From assembly GCF_030272615.1 (NCBI RefSeq), contig NC_081408.1:610645673-610705672 (forward strand): a DNA stretch of 60,000 bases. The letters are read 5' to 3'. The stretch is from Cryptomeria japonica. Lineage: Eukaryota > Streptophyta > Pinopsida > Cupressales > Cupressaceae. The position numbers were made by a program, and so were the translations under genes. Shown piece by piece: positions 1 through 11,559 of this stretch. A model generated the notes under the pieces. It made no database searches and had not been told where the DNA came from. It worked only from the letters and a program-made list of their open reading frames with translations. The first letter of the stretch is position 1, and each line of letters begins with the position of its first letter.

Positions 1-563
1 TTCAAAGTAAGGAGGTGGTAAAAATGAACAATATGGGACATAATCTCAGAGGGATAATTAGTTTGAATTATTGCAACATGGGTTGTGTTAAGTTCAATGC
101 GGATATTGCATTGGGAGGACCAAATATTTTTCAAGAAGGAACAAGTAGACTAAATTTTGTTTTCCCTCCAAAGAATGTTGCATATTTAGAAAATGTGTTA
201 TACAATGAAAGGAGTATTTAGATTTCTAACATTGAGAGTTTTTATGAAAGTGACATTAGGGTACAATCCACATATGATAGTAAAAGTGATGGGAAATATG
301 TTTTCAAGGAAGTGAGGCATGGTGAAATATTAGGGTTTTCAAATAAACATTGGATAAATGTTTTTAAGATTACATATCCAAAAACCAAATGTGATAAAGG
401 ATATGAGTATAGTGATTTGATGATGATGATGGGATGTGACTATAGCAAAGTGGAAAAAATGAGTACATCAATTCATATGGTTAGTAAAAAGGATGATCAT
501 ACAATTAGAAGGTGCATATTGCTGCAGGATGGGAATCAAGTTTTTGACAGAGGAAAGAAATGA
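1..563 (+). pseudogene. Unidentified broken ORF, open from window edge
   Basis: A reading frame is open from the first bases of the window to a TGA at 561-563, interrupted only by a TAG at 219-221. The two halves are in the same frame, so together they look like about 187 codons of one decayed coding sequence whose start lies outside the window. The first methionine is at 24 (an earlier GTG lies at 15). The protein is mixed polar, has a run of four methionines from an ATG repeat near 420, and shows no signal peptide, membrane segment or motif that I recognise. It may be a transposon ORF or a captured gene fragment. I cannot assign a function. Confidence 0.3.
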
Positions 564-1160
564 TGTTCATTTCCGGGGGCCTGGGGCCACCGATTTAAAC
601 TCAGACACAAATCTATAGAAAGGAGGAGAACATGCATAATTCTTGAAGAATACTAATGGTGAAATGTAGGAGTTTTCAATCCATACTCAACATCTCAAAC
701 ATTTCTTCTTTTAAGTATTAGGGAGTATTTCTTGTACCTTAGTAGCATAGGTTCCTGTTCCTCGTCCTGTTTTTGTTTTATATGTATTATGGTATGCTTT
801 CCAGAGATAACTAGAATCTTGCTATGTCCTTAAAGAGAACATACATCCCCAGAAAGAGCCACTGTTAGCACGTATTTTTACAAAATACTTTGTGCTATAT
901 ATAGATCCCCTTTTCTTATCATTCAAGCATTTACTGCGGGTGTTTTATATGCAGGAACATACTGAAGAAAATGGAGCTCTCCAAAAATTAACTGGCATCG
1001 CCAAGACTCCCAAACCTGTGCATATAAAACGGTGGAAAAGGCTTTGGAAACTTTCAAGTGTGCTGCACTAGTAGAGGGAAAGCCTTTATCCCATGTTGTT
1101 TGTGGGATAAGCTCGTTTAACATTTAAACCTGATGCGATTTGAATTATAACTGTCAAAAG
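564..1160. other. No recognisable gene
   Basis: AT-moderate spacer. The short ORFs here show no family resemblance. I see no repeat boundary or RNA gene. Confidence 0.5.
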
Positions 1161-2120
1161 ACAAAAGGCTTTTGGTGTGAAGAAAGCTGAGGCCGGTGGA
1201 CCCCACGTGCATGCATATCCCGAGGAAACCAAAGTTTTATAATAGACTGGTGAGGATGGAGGCTAAAGATTGAGAAAGTTTTACTAATCGGATGGTGATT
1301 GCGGAGGATCTGATGACCGTCACTATGTCGCAAGATAGAGATGCACGCTGGTTTAAACTCGCGGCTTGGTGACTAAGCACGTGCAGCGAAGGGGAGGTCA
1401 ACGAGCATGCAAGTCCAAAGTGGATCAAGGACTATCGCTGTACCGCAAGATGGAGTTGAATGACCTATATCCCCCGCGACATAGCGACTGCCAAGGTGGC
1501 AGATGGGGTGTCATCCCGGTAGATCTGCAAGCAAATCAGGATGTGCCACGTGGTAGAGTGCAGAAGAAGAACCCAGGTCCAGTGGCAGATGAAATGGCAA
1601 GATAGATAGGGTCCAATGGTAGTCAAGGTGGATCCGTGGGCGAACCAAAAAGTGACACGCGGCACAGACATACAAAGAGAAGAGAAAGCTGCTCTGGCAA
1701 GATTAAAGGCCAAGCAGATAAGGAAGATCAGACGATCGAACGAATTGATCCAATGGTGGTCGCTATACCATGATCGAAAGGTGCTCGATGTGTATTCGCC
1801 ACGACTTGGTGACTAACCACTAGCGACAGGAGGTAGAATGAGGTGGTTAAGGCAAACGGTTGAAGTGAAACAGTCCGGCGGTGCTGAGCTTATTGAACAA
1901 ACTTAGGCTGCGATGGATCTCAAAAGGGACTCACCAAAACCAGTAGTTTCATCAACATGAAGTTCATTGAAGAAATCAGCAGCGGTCCCATCGAAAATAA
2001 AAGGTGTCAATGAAACTATAGAATCGATAAGACCTATGGACAACTCGCTGATGAGGAAGTTTGGCCGAGAGATAAAGGGTGATTTTCCAATGAACCAGAA
2101 GAAGATACGTGGCATGAATG
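1161..2120. other. GC-richer unrecognised block
   Basis: Base composition is clearly higher in G+C than on either side, and several overlapping short ORFs occur on both strands, as expected from GC content alone. A 12-bp word (cttggtgactaa) recurs at 1365 and 1805 in similar context, hinting at an old internal duplication or retroelement leader. No protein domain is recognisable. Confidence 0.4.
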
Positions 2121-3800
2121 GATGAAGAGAAAAGGGAAAAATTAAAGTTAAATGTATAGATCAGACTGTAGGGTGAAAATGCGGCTAGAATATTGATTCA
2201 CAGATGTCATCTTTAAAAGGAAAGTATTTTATTTTACTTGTCATATAAAATCTTTTACCTTAGGTTATGAAAAAACTATCATCAGGGTAAATTATTTTAT
2301 TTAAATAAATATTTACAAGTGTTTAATACTTTGATTTAAATGAATTATTTTAATAAGCATTTGTATAAGGAAATAAATATTATTGATTCTTCCAATTAAG
2401 ACTTAATTTAAGGTGGTGTATTTTTAAGTTTCAAAATTAAGGAATTTGATTGGCTTATCTTGTGTGCAGGAAATAATGAGAGGATGATGAATATTTGCTG
2501 AAGAATTTTATCGAGACGGAGAATAGAAGAGACATTATTAAAGCATAATTTAGTATTTTTAGGTTTCTCATATGTAATTATTTATTAAACCAAAGGGTGT
2601 GTCCTTTGGAGGGAAACTGTCTGTAACTCCCTTTTGTGTATGAAAGGGTGTGTCCTTTCATATATGCCTTTTGATTCACATACTTATAGGGAGTCATTTT
2701 TTATGTAAAAGGAGGGGGGGAATCATAAGAACAACATAATGTTGTAGGGATTGAATATCATTTTGTATCAGAGAAGTCCATAGGAAGAAGAAGTATCATT
2801 TTGTGCAAGCAATCTGTAATGAAGTATTTACAAGTGCAGCTTATGTATGCAATTATTTCTTGAAGATTAATATACAAGGTTCATTGTCTCTTTTTCCAAA
2901 TATTGTGTACACTTTTATGTTGATGAGTTATCTTTGTCCTCTTGATAAATCTGTTTATAGATTTGCTATGATTTGAATCACATGTTGTTGCATTCAGTGA
3001 AAGATTGAGTTCTTATTGTTTGTGTAACACATACTGAACCTTTATAGTTGATGATAAATTGTCTCTTGAGTTGATAAGATATTTTTGTCTACAAGGTGTC
3101 ATATATATCCCTAGATAGAGGCACTGGTCTGTTATTAATCTTTTGAGGTTTTGATCTATATGCATTCAAGGTCCTTGATAGAGAAATGTTCTTCCCAAAT
3201 GCTATATGAACTGATCTATGCAGATTTTATTTAAGTCATGATAGCAATCTCATTTTCAATATACATTCACAATCATTTATTTTCAAAGCATTCAGTTAAA
3301 GCACATAATAAAGCATAGTTGCAGAACAATAATTTGTTAGTTATGTAAACTTGCTAAAAGGTTTAAATCCACTATAAATAACCTCTTTTGTACTTGAGAG
3401 GAAGAGGCACACCCACCTAGGTTCAGTGGAGCCTAAAGTGTAGAGGGATTTGGTCTTCGACCATCCCTGTTCGTTGGCCAAGGTTGATTGGACTACTTGA
3501 GGATTTGGCAAGTCTTTGGGTTTTCCAATCTATGGTTTTGGGCACCAACAAGGTTGATGTGTGCCTACTTGGCATTAGGAGTTGTGTCTAAAAGATTTTT
3601 TGAGTTGGTGTGTTTCAAGGGTTGGAAAACCTCATGATAGATTTGGGAAACGTGAGAATGCCTAAGGTGATGTATGTCAGTGGTTGTATGGGACTAGGGA
3701 GTAGTAGTGAGTCTTTGGGGTGTTGAAGCAACTTGAGGGGCTAGTAGCTTAATGAGGGCTTGGGGTTTGTTTCCTATTGAATAGGTGAGTTGGGAGAAAG
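2121..3800. other. Spacer, possibly decayed LTR or leader sequence
   Basis: No coding signal. A 16-bp word (aaagggtgtgtccttt) occurs twice, at 2592-2607 and 2643-2658, 51 bp apart, followed by a G-run near 2712. The G-rich text at about 3400-3600, followed by the gypsy scrap at 3840, would fit an LTR and leader of a degraded retroelement, but I could not find paired ends. Confidence 0.3.
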
Positions 3801-3839
3801 ATCTCCCTAATTGATTGAGATTGGTGGATGCTTTGCATA

Positions 3840-4025
3840 ACAATACTCCAATTTTGACGTTACCTAATTATTTGTTGCTCATTGAAGCTTACACAAATGC
3901 TACTGAGGATGTCATGGGAGCCATCTTGTTATAAGATGGTAAAATAGTATGCTACTATTCAAAGGTTTTCTTTTGAACAATGAAGGACTATCTAGCTTAT
4001 AATTTAACTTTATGCATTAGTCTAG
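3840..4025 (+). pseudogene. Ty3/gypsy RNase H fragment
   Basis: Reading from 3851 gives a block that follows the start of the Ty3/gypsy RNase H domain: a Leu-Pro-Asn-Tyr segment, then a stretch ending in Ala-Thr-Glu-Asp-Val-Met-Gly-Ala, then an Asp-Gly-Lys motif, a Tyr-Ser-Lys motif and a later Asp-Tyr-Leu-Ala. The first catalytic aspartate expected in the family appears to be replaced (the frame reads Thr-Asn-Ala-Thr). There are in-frame stops at about 3932 and 3974. Only about 60 residues are recognisable; the RT upstream and the rest downstream are absent. It is a short relic with no function expected. Confidence 0.5.
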
Positions 4026-4244
4026 GTGATGAGAAAGAGTATAAAAAATAGTATGAGAAAGACTCAAATTATGGGGAATACAAATAGCAAGAAAGTATTA
4101 CTATATAGCCGAGCAGAATTGAATATGTCCAAGGCATGGTTTCTACTTTTGGAGGCACATAACTCCAATGTGGCAATTAATTTTGGTGGCAGAAAAATAG
4201 TGATTCATTTGCAAAGTTGCATGCACTTTCAAGGATGCAAGTAG

Positions 4245-5640
4245 TAGCAAAATCCGTTAGAGGATATGAGTTATGATGCACTTGCAAATCCAAGATGCAT
4301 AAAAAAAGTATATAGAACTAAAGAAAAAGACAATAAGTTGTTGAATGAATAGTTCAAAATACGAAGCAAAAAAGAACAAATGAATAGTTTAAACCATGAA
4401 GCAAAAAATAAAGATAGAAGCAGTAGTAATATTATATCACTTGGTACCAATTTGAATGCTTGGTTCCTCCCCCTATTACTTAAATGATAATACTATGCTC
4501 TAGATGTCAAAGAAAATTTGGTTATGTGCATTGACCGATACAATTTGGAATGCAAAAGAGGGAATGTACTTGACAATCCACTACAATTTTAAGAACAAAG
4601 ATATTCTATGGCACTGAGAGGTTGCAATCGTAGCCTATGATGGCCATAAATCTTGTTGCAGCAATAACAAGATGTGAGGTAGTAGCTATAAAATTTGGAT
4701 GAACTCAAAGAGACATTTACAAGTACAACCTACCCTTTATAATACCTAATTGAAAAAATGGATGCAATGCAAGTCCTTTTATTGATAATGTCTGGAAGAT
4801 AGTAAAAAACTAGAACAATAAATTCCATATAAAAGAGGTTAGACTTAAAATGATAAGAAAAATTTAAAAATGCTAAAGAAAATGTCAACTAATAAAAAAA
4901 CTTACAAGGATGAGGCATATTCATAACTTTTGTAGTATCGCCATGGATATCAACACTAGAAGCAACTCATACTGTTAGTGTACATACAAGACAATATGGG
5001 AGTTCATTATACCCAACAACTTGTGGTGTTGTTGTTCGTGTTGGCTCTATTGGACTCTACAATTAAGATTCAATATACATTATTCAATAAGATTAACTGT
5101 GCAACATAATGAAATATTGAAAAGTGTGTTATCTTATTGAGATTCGCTTGGTTTCGAGAATAGTTTAATATTCTCTACTTAACAGGGCCAACCACATGAA
5201 GGTGGAAGCTCATTTGGCCCCTCCCCCCTCCAACATCACTCTAAATTCCCCGTTAACATCTAACATTCATTCATTCTTTCTACCATTAATAAAATATAAC
5301 ATTGATTCATTAATATCACATAACGCTCATTAACAAATAACATTGATTAACATTAATTAACACGCAACATTCATCAATATTAATTAACACATATCATTCA
5401 TAACCATTCATTAACACATAATTACATTCATTAACACATAAAAATTAGTCATTATCAAATAAGGTAGATTACAATCATTTATTTTTTTCTTTTTTCTTTG
5501 AAGCTATGTAAAGAATAAGTGAAGCATCATTTTTTTCATCATTTCCCCCCTCTTTAGTTGTTCTACCCTCTGCTCATGATCTTGGTGTATACCTAGTCCT
5601 ATACTGAGGATGAGGACACTGAAGCGAAGGGGGGTCCTCT
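4245..5640. other. Spacer with AT-rich degenerate repeats
   Basis: No gene seen. At about 5260-5450 there are loose tandem copies of a word like cattcattaacacataa, a degenerate AT-rich minisatellite. The stretch 5500-5640 may hold a last exon of the minus-strand CACTA second gene, separated from the rest by the LTR at 5653, but this is weak. Confidence 0.4.
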
Positions 5641-6057
5641 ACAATAACAAAGTGTAGTCACATAAATCTGTCCACTTAATTAAATGAATATTTAGTATTT
5701 ATTTGATTATTTAACCATCAATCAATAATTAATTAAATTAATATTTAATTAATTCATCTTAACCCTCTTCTCCTATTAATTAAATAAATTATTCAATTTA
5801 TTTGATTTAATTTACTTAACCAAATTTAGACCATTAATTAAATAAATAAATCATATTTGTTTAATTAAATCTTCTTTCACATTTAAATAAATTAATATTT
5901 ATATTTATTTAAATCCCCCAAAATCCCATCTCTAACATTTATTTAAATCACCTTTATCCTCCACCCACTTGTATTTTCCTACAAATGTAAGTTGGACAGC
6001 TATTTTAAATAAATAAATAATTTATTTAAAATCCTATTTATCCTCACCCACTTGAAA

Positions 6058-6277
6058 CCTTTAATGGTTTCCCTTAAAGTCTTCAAACTTAATGGCTTTT
6101 TTCTAGAGTCTTCTCAAGCCTTTAATGGTTTCCCTTAAAGTCTTCAAACTCAATGGATTTGTTCTAGAGTCTTCTCAAGCCTTTAATGGTTTCCCTTAAA
6201 GTCTTCAAACTTAATGGCTTCTTTCTAGAGTCTTCTTAAGCCTTTAATGGTTTCCCTCAAAGTCTTCAAGCATTTAA
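6058..6277 (+). repeat. 61-bp tandem repeat, about 3.6 copies
   Basis: Copies start at 6058, 6119, 6180 and 6241, each beginning cctttaatggtttccct and carrying agtcttcaa and ttctagagtcttct. The period is exactly 61 bp and copies differ by only a few substitutions. It lies in the U3-like part of the LTR at 5653-7513. Confidence 0.9.
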
Positions 6278-7010
6278 AAGCTTTATCTTCCTTTTTCTCG
6301 TGTAAATAAATTAAGATTTATTTAAATCCAAAATTCACATTCACATTTAAATAAATTAATATTTATTTAAATATCTATCCAAATGCAAATTACACCATTT
6401 AATTGAAATAAATGATTTTATTTTAATTGAAAATCCCAAAATTCCTCCCACTTGCATTCTCCTAAAAAATCCACTTGCATGCCTAAATCCCTTCTAGATT
6501 CTTCTAACTCCTTCTAATTAGCCTAATCCTATCCTAATCATTGTCACATTCCTAAATAAAAGGAAGTCACTTCTCAAAAACCTCCAAAGTCTTCAATAAC
6601 CATTGAAGGCTTTATGTCTTCAAATGGTTAACCTCTAAAGTCTTCCAAACCATTTATGGTTAACTCACCTTTTACCTTTGTTTAGAGACTTGCCTCTAAC
6701 TTAACCATCCTTTTGACTCATGGGTCTCTTCAAAGCATTTATTTCTTTGACTAAAGTAACCATTTAACCCTTGCACATTCATTTATCCCTTGGATAAAAG
6801 GAATATCCATTAACCTAACCCTAACCCAACCCCCTAGGGTAACCATCATGTCCCCTCAAGCATTTAATACTACTTATCTCTCCTCTCAAGCCTCATGGTG
6901 ACACTTGTCAACATGGGATTGGGTTGAAAGTCTCACATGGATTGGATATCTTTCAATCCTAACCCTTGTTAAGATTTCTCAATCTTAACCCTTCATTTCC
7001 CCATTTCTTC

Positions 7011-7020
7011 TATAAATAGA
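7011..7020 (+). promoter_or_regulatory. TATA box of LTR
   Basis: The sequence tataaataga sits 3' of a C/T-rich stretch and about 500 bp before the right LTR end, the usual position for an LTR promoter driving rightward transcription. Confidence 0.55.
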
Positions 7021-8048
7021 ACCCTTCTCCTCAAGCAAAGAAGGAAGCATTAGAGTATTATTGTTATACTAGTATTAGCATAAAGCTTTTTCATAGCATC
7101 ACTATCTACACTTGCATAGCATTTGTTTATCATATTCAACCATCTTGAATCTCCATATGACATTCATGGCTAGTGCTAAAAGTTGAGAGCTACACTCATG
7201 TGGAGCTTGGAGAGGAGAGGAACAAGGGAGGAGCAACTATGAGCATCTTGGTTAGCATTTGGAGGAGCATAGTTTATTTATTCTATGTTTGTATGCTTTT
7301 TATTTCATTCTCAATATCTCTCTTGATATGCCTGTTTAGAATAATTCTTGGTTGCTAACACTAACATTTGCTTCTTGTGTTCTTGTGTGTGTTGCCATCA
7401 AACTAGATTTTCTAATCCTTTTTGCAGAGCATCACAAAGAAATGGGTTAAATTCAAAACATTTTTTATTATTGTTACAAGTATTTCATTAATTTAAAGAA
7501 CATAACCGTGACACTCTTTACCTGATGGGGCCACATCATTTTGTCTAGCCTCAACCTCAGCATGCTGAACACCCTCTAGATCCTCTGGAGTTGAAATACT
7601 AAAGGTTACATTAATGTTGAACACCAATTGCAATTAAATTTGTGTAAAGGAATAACAGTGGTGCTCTTTACCTGATTGGGGAACATCATGTTTCTGATGT
7701 TGTGTACCCAGATCATGCTCCACTTGGTCATCGCCGACTACATGCTCTAAAATATTAACAAAAAAGGTTACATTAATTACTACACTAATTAAAATTTAAG
7801 ATGTTTAATTGTATTAATAATTACATAAATAAATTTGAATAGCAAATGAATACCTCCACTATTGGGATGCACATCCGGACCTTCATGTGCAGGTCGTGTT
7901 TTACGATCAGCAGGTTGCATTCCAATGTCATACACATTGTTATCATTGCTTGCTTATTTAAAACAAATATAGTCACTTTATGTTGGAACTCAACATCAAT
8001 TAGATTATTGGTAAAGTATTCAATTTGAAACAATTTTCATTCAGCTTA

Positions 8049-8760
8049 TTTACCTGTGTGACAGATGCACTAGAATCTAGTGTTTGCCCACTCAATTCTT
8101 GTAGTCGTTCAGCCATGGCTGTATGGCCTTGCTAGTAGGAAATTCTCTTGTCATCTTTTGTGGGCACTCTATTGTATTCAGAGCCCTGTATTTTTGCTTG
8201 GTATCGTGAATTTTTCTTGCATTCTTTGATAAAAAAAATCATTTACAATTTATAAATATTTTGATGCGATATTTCATTTACTGATACTTACAATTCATGT
8301 GGCAAGTTTCATATAACCACCAGAGCTGAGTTTGTGTTACCCGTGCTTATCTTGTCTTGCCTTGGTTGCCTTTGACGTGTTACTTAGTCTATGAAAAGTT
8401 TGAAATATGTTAAGATTATATAAATATAAAGAGTAGTTAATTAGTACATAATTACATTCTTAATAGTATCCCATACCTTCTTTTGGTGTTTGCTGGTGTA
8501 TTTCTTTTTTTCCTTTCAATTCTCTCCTTGGCATCCAAAATCAAGTCCTTCCACTTTCTCTCTAGAATCATGGGGGGATGCTCATACTTTACGTTATTCT
8601 CTAAATGGGTCTTGTATTGGTCCCTCACATACTTTAGATATGTGCCGACGTTTTCAAGGAGCTTGGTTTTGTCGAATGTGTCATTTCCAAACAACTCAAC
8701 CATACGGTTTGTCAATTCATCTTTTAACCTTTTTTCTTGGTCATTCCACCTTTTAAAGCA
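8049..8760 (-). pseudogene. Plant transposase (Ptta/En/Spm, PF03004-like) exons
   Basis: The exon at about 8465-8757 encodes a Trp-Asn-Asp start, a Met-Val-Glu-Leu-Phe-Gly segment, a Lys-Leu-Leu-Glu-Asn-Val then Tyr-Leu-Lys helix, a Pro-Pro-Met-Ile motif and a Trp-Lys-Asp-Leu-Ile-x-Asp-Ala-Lys-Glu segment, followed by a basic tail. The next blocks (about 8290-8390 and 8049-8235) give a Lys/Arg-rich stretch with Ser-Gly-Gly-Tyr, then a Glu-Tyr-Asn-Arg-Val-Pro-type segment and a Met-Ala-Glu-Arg-Leu-Gln-Glu-Leu helix. This order (Trp-rich helical part, basic linker with Gly-rich turn, helical tail) fits the PF03004 family found in second genes of En/Spm-type elements. The middle blocks contain a stop and at least one frame change. 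Confidence 0.45.
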
Positions 8761-10260
8761 AAAATAAACCTGTTAGGTTCAGAAATGAATTGAAGGTACC
8801 TTTATTATAATTCAAGAAATGGATCAAAGGAAAACTATTCTACCAATGATATGAAATCAAAATAGTGGATTAGGGTTAGTTCACATATGATGTTCCACCT
8901 TTTACATATGGTGGGCCCAAATATCTGCAATGCAATGTCATTAAGATTTTAATAAAAAATATCATTCCTTGCAAAAAAATCATGGGACCATTAGTCCAAA
9001 ATGAGTGATCAATAAGTAAATTACAATTAGACTATATATAATAATAATTTTAAAGTACCCAGAACTTTCTGTATCTTTAAGGGAATCAATTCTTCGTCGC
9101 TCACTACCAATGTGGTCTGTAATGTTCCCATACTAGCAATACGAGAAGATCTAGGAAATGATGGTATGTTATCAGCAATAGTCGCCTCTGGCGCATCCTC
9201 ATGTACATCTCCTGTTGCAGAAAATGAATCCACTATGAAATGCCCCCAAGAAAGAATGCTTGAAGGGAAATAATCACATAACAAAAGATAGAGAAAAAGA
9301 GGGATCTATCAACAATGGGTGGGCCAACATGACGTGCAATAGAGGATGTCTGCATGCTGCATGTTGCTGACATTGCAGTCGACAATACAGGTGGGGTTAA
9401 CCTCTGAGGAGGCAACATTTGCATAGGAACATTGACAACACCTGAAGAATAATATATTAAATATATGAAAACTGTAAGAATTATAAACAAGGATAAACCT
9501 TTATTACGAACATTGATAGTATCAAGTATGATGTGTTTTGGGTACTCAATGTGATAAGCCAAGAAAGTGATAAGCCAAGAAAATCATCATCACTTGAACT
9601 ACCTGCAATACCCTGATCATGGCCACCAGATTGATGAGGACACATAAAATCCTGTAAAAACAACACATACATATTTTGTGAATGACATAAAAGAGAATAA
9701 GATATAAACCATTATTGAACTTTTGTTATAATTAAAGCTTTCATTACTGCTTGCTAGTTTTGTGTTGTTTGCATCAAATGTTGCACCCTCTCTTTTATTT
9801 CGTCTGTCTAATGGCTCATGGATGTCAAAGCAAGAATCTCTCTATTAATTTTTCTAACAGACTTTTTCATCATTTCTATAGGGTTTGTGGTTAATGTGAT
9901 GTCATCATCACATAATACTGTTGAGTCCACATCCCTATAGAGGTGCTGAAGTACCGCAGGTCCCTTTCCCTTTCCCCGAACATCCGTTAGTGACAAGAAT
10001 ATTATTAACACTATCAAAATTACTCCAAAACACTCAAGAAAAGAACATAATTTTGCTTCTATCTAATTTGTACAATTACAATGAGGTTTACCTACTCGAT
10101 AGAAGTGTCACAATCTACATCCCTGTGTGTGCTATGTGATGGATCCATGTCGCCCTGTGACAAAGAAAAAATATAAAAACATTAGCGAAATGAAACCAAT
10201 AGACTTAGAAAAAAAACTTAATAATAAAATGGTATATTGGAGTCATTAATTGGAGGTTGG

Positions 10261-10806
10261 TTAATTTAAATGGTATATAGTACGTACCACCCCCATGATA
10301 GTAACTTTGTTTGAATCATATTTTGTATCTATACGATTCAAATTGTAATCGATTAGCAGCTCTTTCCCTACACTTATTGATTTTATTGCACATACAAATA
10401 CATGATTTCCTTCGTACACCTCAAATATGCAATTGGGTTGCATATTAGTTGACCCAGGTCGCGTACTATTTATAAAACCTGCAATATTCCCTGTTGCTTT
10501 TGGCCTTCCATCAATGTATACATCCACTCATTTACTTTGATCATTATCTTTTTGTTGTATATAATTTGCTGATAGTGCATACCTACACATACTTTTTTTA
10601 TATCAAACAATCTGCATCCAATTATTGTAATTGTAACAAGGTCCGACAAACTCCATCAATTCAACAACTTTGTTGTAACAGACCTTTATGTCGTCCATGG
10701 AAAATAGGCCCAAACTATGTAACGACGAAGGTGCTATGCGATATATCCTATCGTCAACACAAAAATAGGTGTTTATTGGAGGAAGTTCCTTGGGTACCCA
10801 TTGTTT
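10261..10806 (-). pseudogene. SET-domain-like region inside CACTA element
   Basis: One minus-strand frame runs through this interval with two TGA stops only. It starts Trp-Val-Pro-Lys-Glu-Leu-Pro, has Val-Gly-Pro-Cys-Tyr-Asn-Tyr in the middle, and ends in a block with the features of a SET C-terminal half. These are Gly-Asn-Ile-Ala-Gly-Phe-Ile-Asn (compare GN-x-x-R-F-x-N-H), Gln-Pro-Asn-Cys, a beta segment ending Val-Phe-Val-Cys-Ala, then Ile-Ser-Val-Gly-Lys-Glu-Leu-Leu-Ile-Asp-Tyr-Asn (compare I-x-x-G-E-E-L-x-x-x-Y). The NHSC box is not kept: Asn is followed by Ser-Thr-Arg and a Gly-containing insertion. It could be a SET methyltransferase fold that lost its active site, or a captured host fragment. 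Confidence 0.55.
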
Positions 10807-11291
10807 CTGTAGATGTTTTTACCTCAAGGGCACCTCAATGTTGCCTTTGGTCTCATCATCATAAGAACACGACCCCCTTGAGCAAGGAAAAAATTCATGT
10901 GTTTATTGAATTTTCTTCTAATCTTTTGACCTCTAGTTGATCTCCCTATCGTAGACCTACTACATGTCTCACTTTCATTTTCTATTCGTACATTTCCCTC
11001 ACTCGAGGAAGACACATCTAACAAATACCTATTTTGTGGTACCTGCACTCCATCAAATGAGAGAGTTAGTTGGTAATGAGAGAGATATTTTGCAAATGAG
11101 GGTAATGTTGATGAAGAAGTCGACCCTAAAGTTGATGTTGAGATTAAAATTTGAATAATTCCAACTGGGGCCTCAAGTGTTGATACTGTATTAGATTTGT
11201 TGCTAATGTCGAGGTTTGAAAAACTAAGGAAGTTTGTTTTCCAAGTAATTTAAAAAAAAAAACTATTTCTATAGGGTGTATTGACTTATAC

Positions 11292-11341
11292 CTGCCGATC
11301 CATGAGATTGTGCAGGATCCTCGTCAAAGGGGTTCAGGTTC
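11292..11341 (-). other. Mini-exon copy B (50 nt)
   Basis: On the minus strand the block is preceded by an acceptor-like catgtgcag and followed by gtataag. It encodes Asn-Pro-Phe-Asp-Glu-Asp-Pro-Ala. The similar block at 11505-11555 suggests an exon duplication. Confidence 0.4.
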
Positions 11342-11504
11342 CTGCACATGTAATTCAATTATCTTATGTTAGCTAAAAATTACATGATACGTATACTAAA
11401 AATTACATAGTACACAACATGAACAACATGGGCTTTGTAGACAAGAAGAGTATTTAAAAAAAAATGTTGTCATCATAATCATTGTAAATTTTTTAATTCC
11501 TTAC

Positions 11505-11555
11505 CTTTACTTTATGTAGACTATGCAGGATCCTCAACTAAAGGGTTGATGATGT
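11505..11555 (-). other. Mini-exon copy A (51 nt)
   Basis: On the minus strand it is preceded by gactacag and followed by gtaagg. It encodes Asn-Pro-Leu-Val-Glu-Asp-Pro-Ala and then a TAG. It parallels the mini-exon at 11292-11341 in length, flanking splice signals and the Asn-Pro...Glu-Asp-Pro-Ala core. Confidence 0.4.
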
Positions 11556-11559
11556 CTGT

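Larger units (their letters stand above)
5653..7513 (+). repeat. Probable solo LTR inserted in the CACTA second gene
   Basis: The block starts TGTAGTCAC and ends GTGACA, giving TG...CA ends with a short inverted repeat. It is rich in ATTTAAATAA-type words in its first part (U3), has a TATA box at 7011-7020, and is noncoding throughout (the 61-codon ORF at 7173 is chance). The right end lies directly after a splice donor-like sequence of the minus-strand gene (CAG then GTAAAGAG), so it appears to sit in an intron. No second LTR, PBS or PPT was found nearby, hence solo. The outer 5-bp flanks do not match exactly, so the ends are tentative by some bases. Confidence 0.5.
7514..11555 (-). pseudogene. 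CACTA second gene: SET-like region plus plant En/Spm-type region, multi-exon
   Basis: A minus-strand series of short open blocks bounded by splice-like signals runs downstream of the TNP2 gene, as the second gene of plant CACTA elements does. Recognisable parts in order are two similar 50-nt mini-exons (11505-11555, 11292-11341), a Ser/Arg-rich exon (about 10834-11048), a SET-like region (10261-10806), low-complexity exons (about 9050-10010), and a basic region resembling plant Ptta/En/Spm transposase (PF03004; about 8050-8760). Small exons with Gly/Asp/His-rich ends follow (7846-8030, about 7675-7745, 7518-7600). The last two each end CAG/GTAAAGAG on the minus strand. Stops occur in several exons. 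Exon joining is my inference; no transcript is available. Confidence 0.45.

Noticed and set aside
1366-2115. Overlapping ORFs of 63-82 codons on both strands
   Set aside because: They overlap each other, have no motif and follow from higher GC content.
3530-3560. gggcaccaacaagg as a PBS
   Set aside because: No LTR end before it and no tRNA match that I can defend.
7173-7358. 61-codon ORF with a hydrophobic end
   Set aside because: Lies in the LTR downstream of its TATA box; no family resemblance and no support as a membrane protein.
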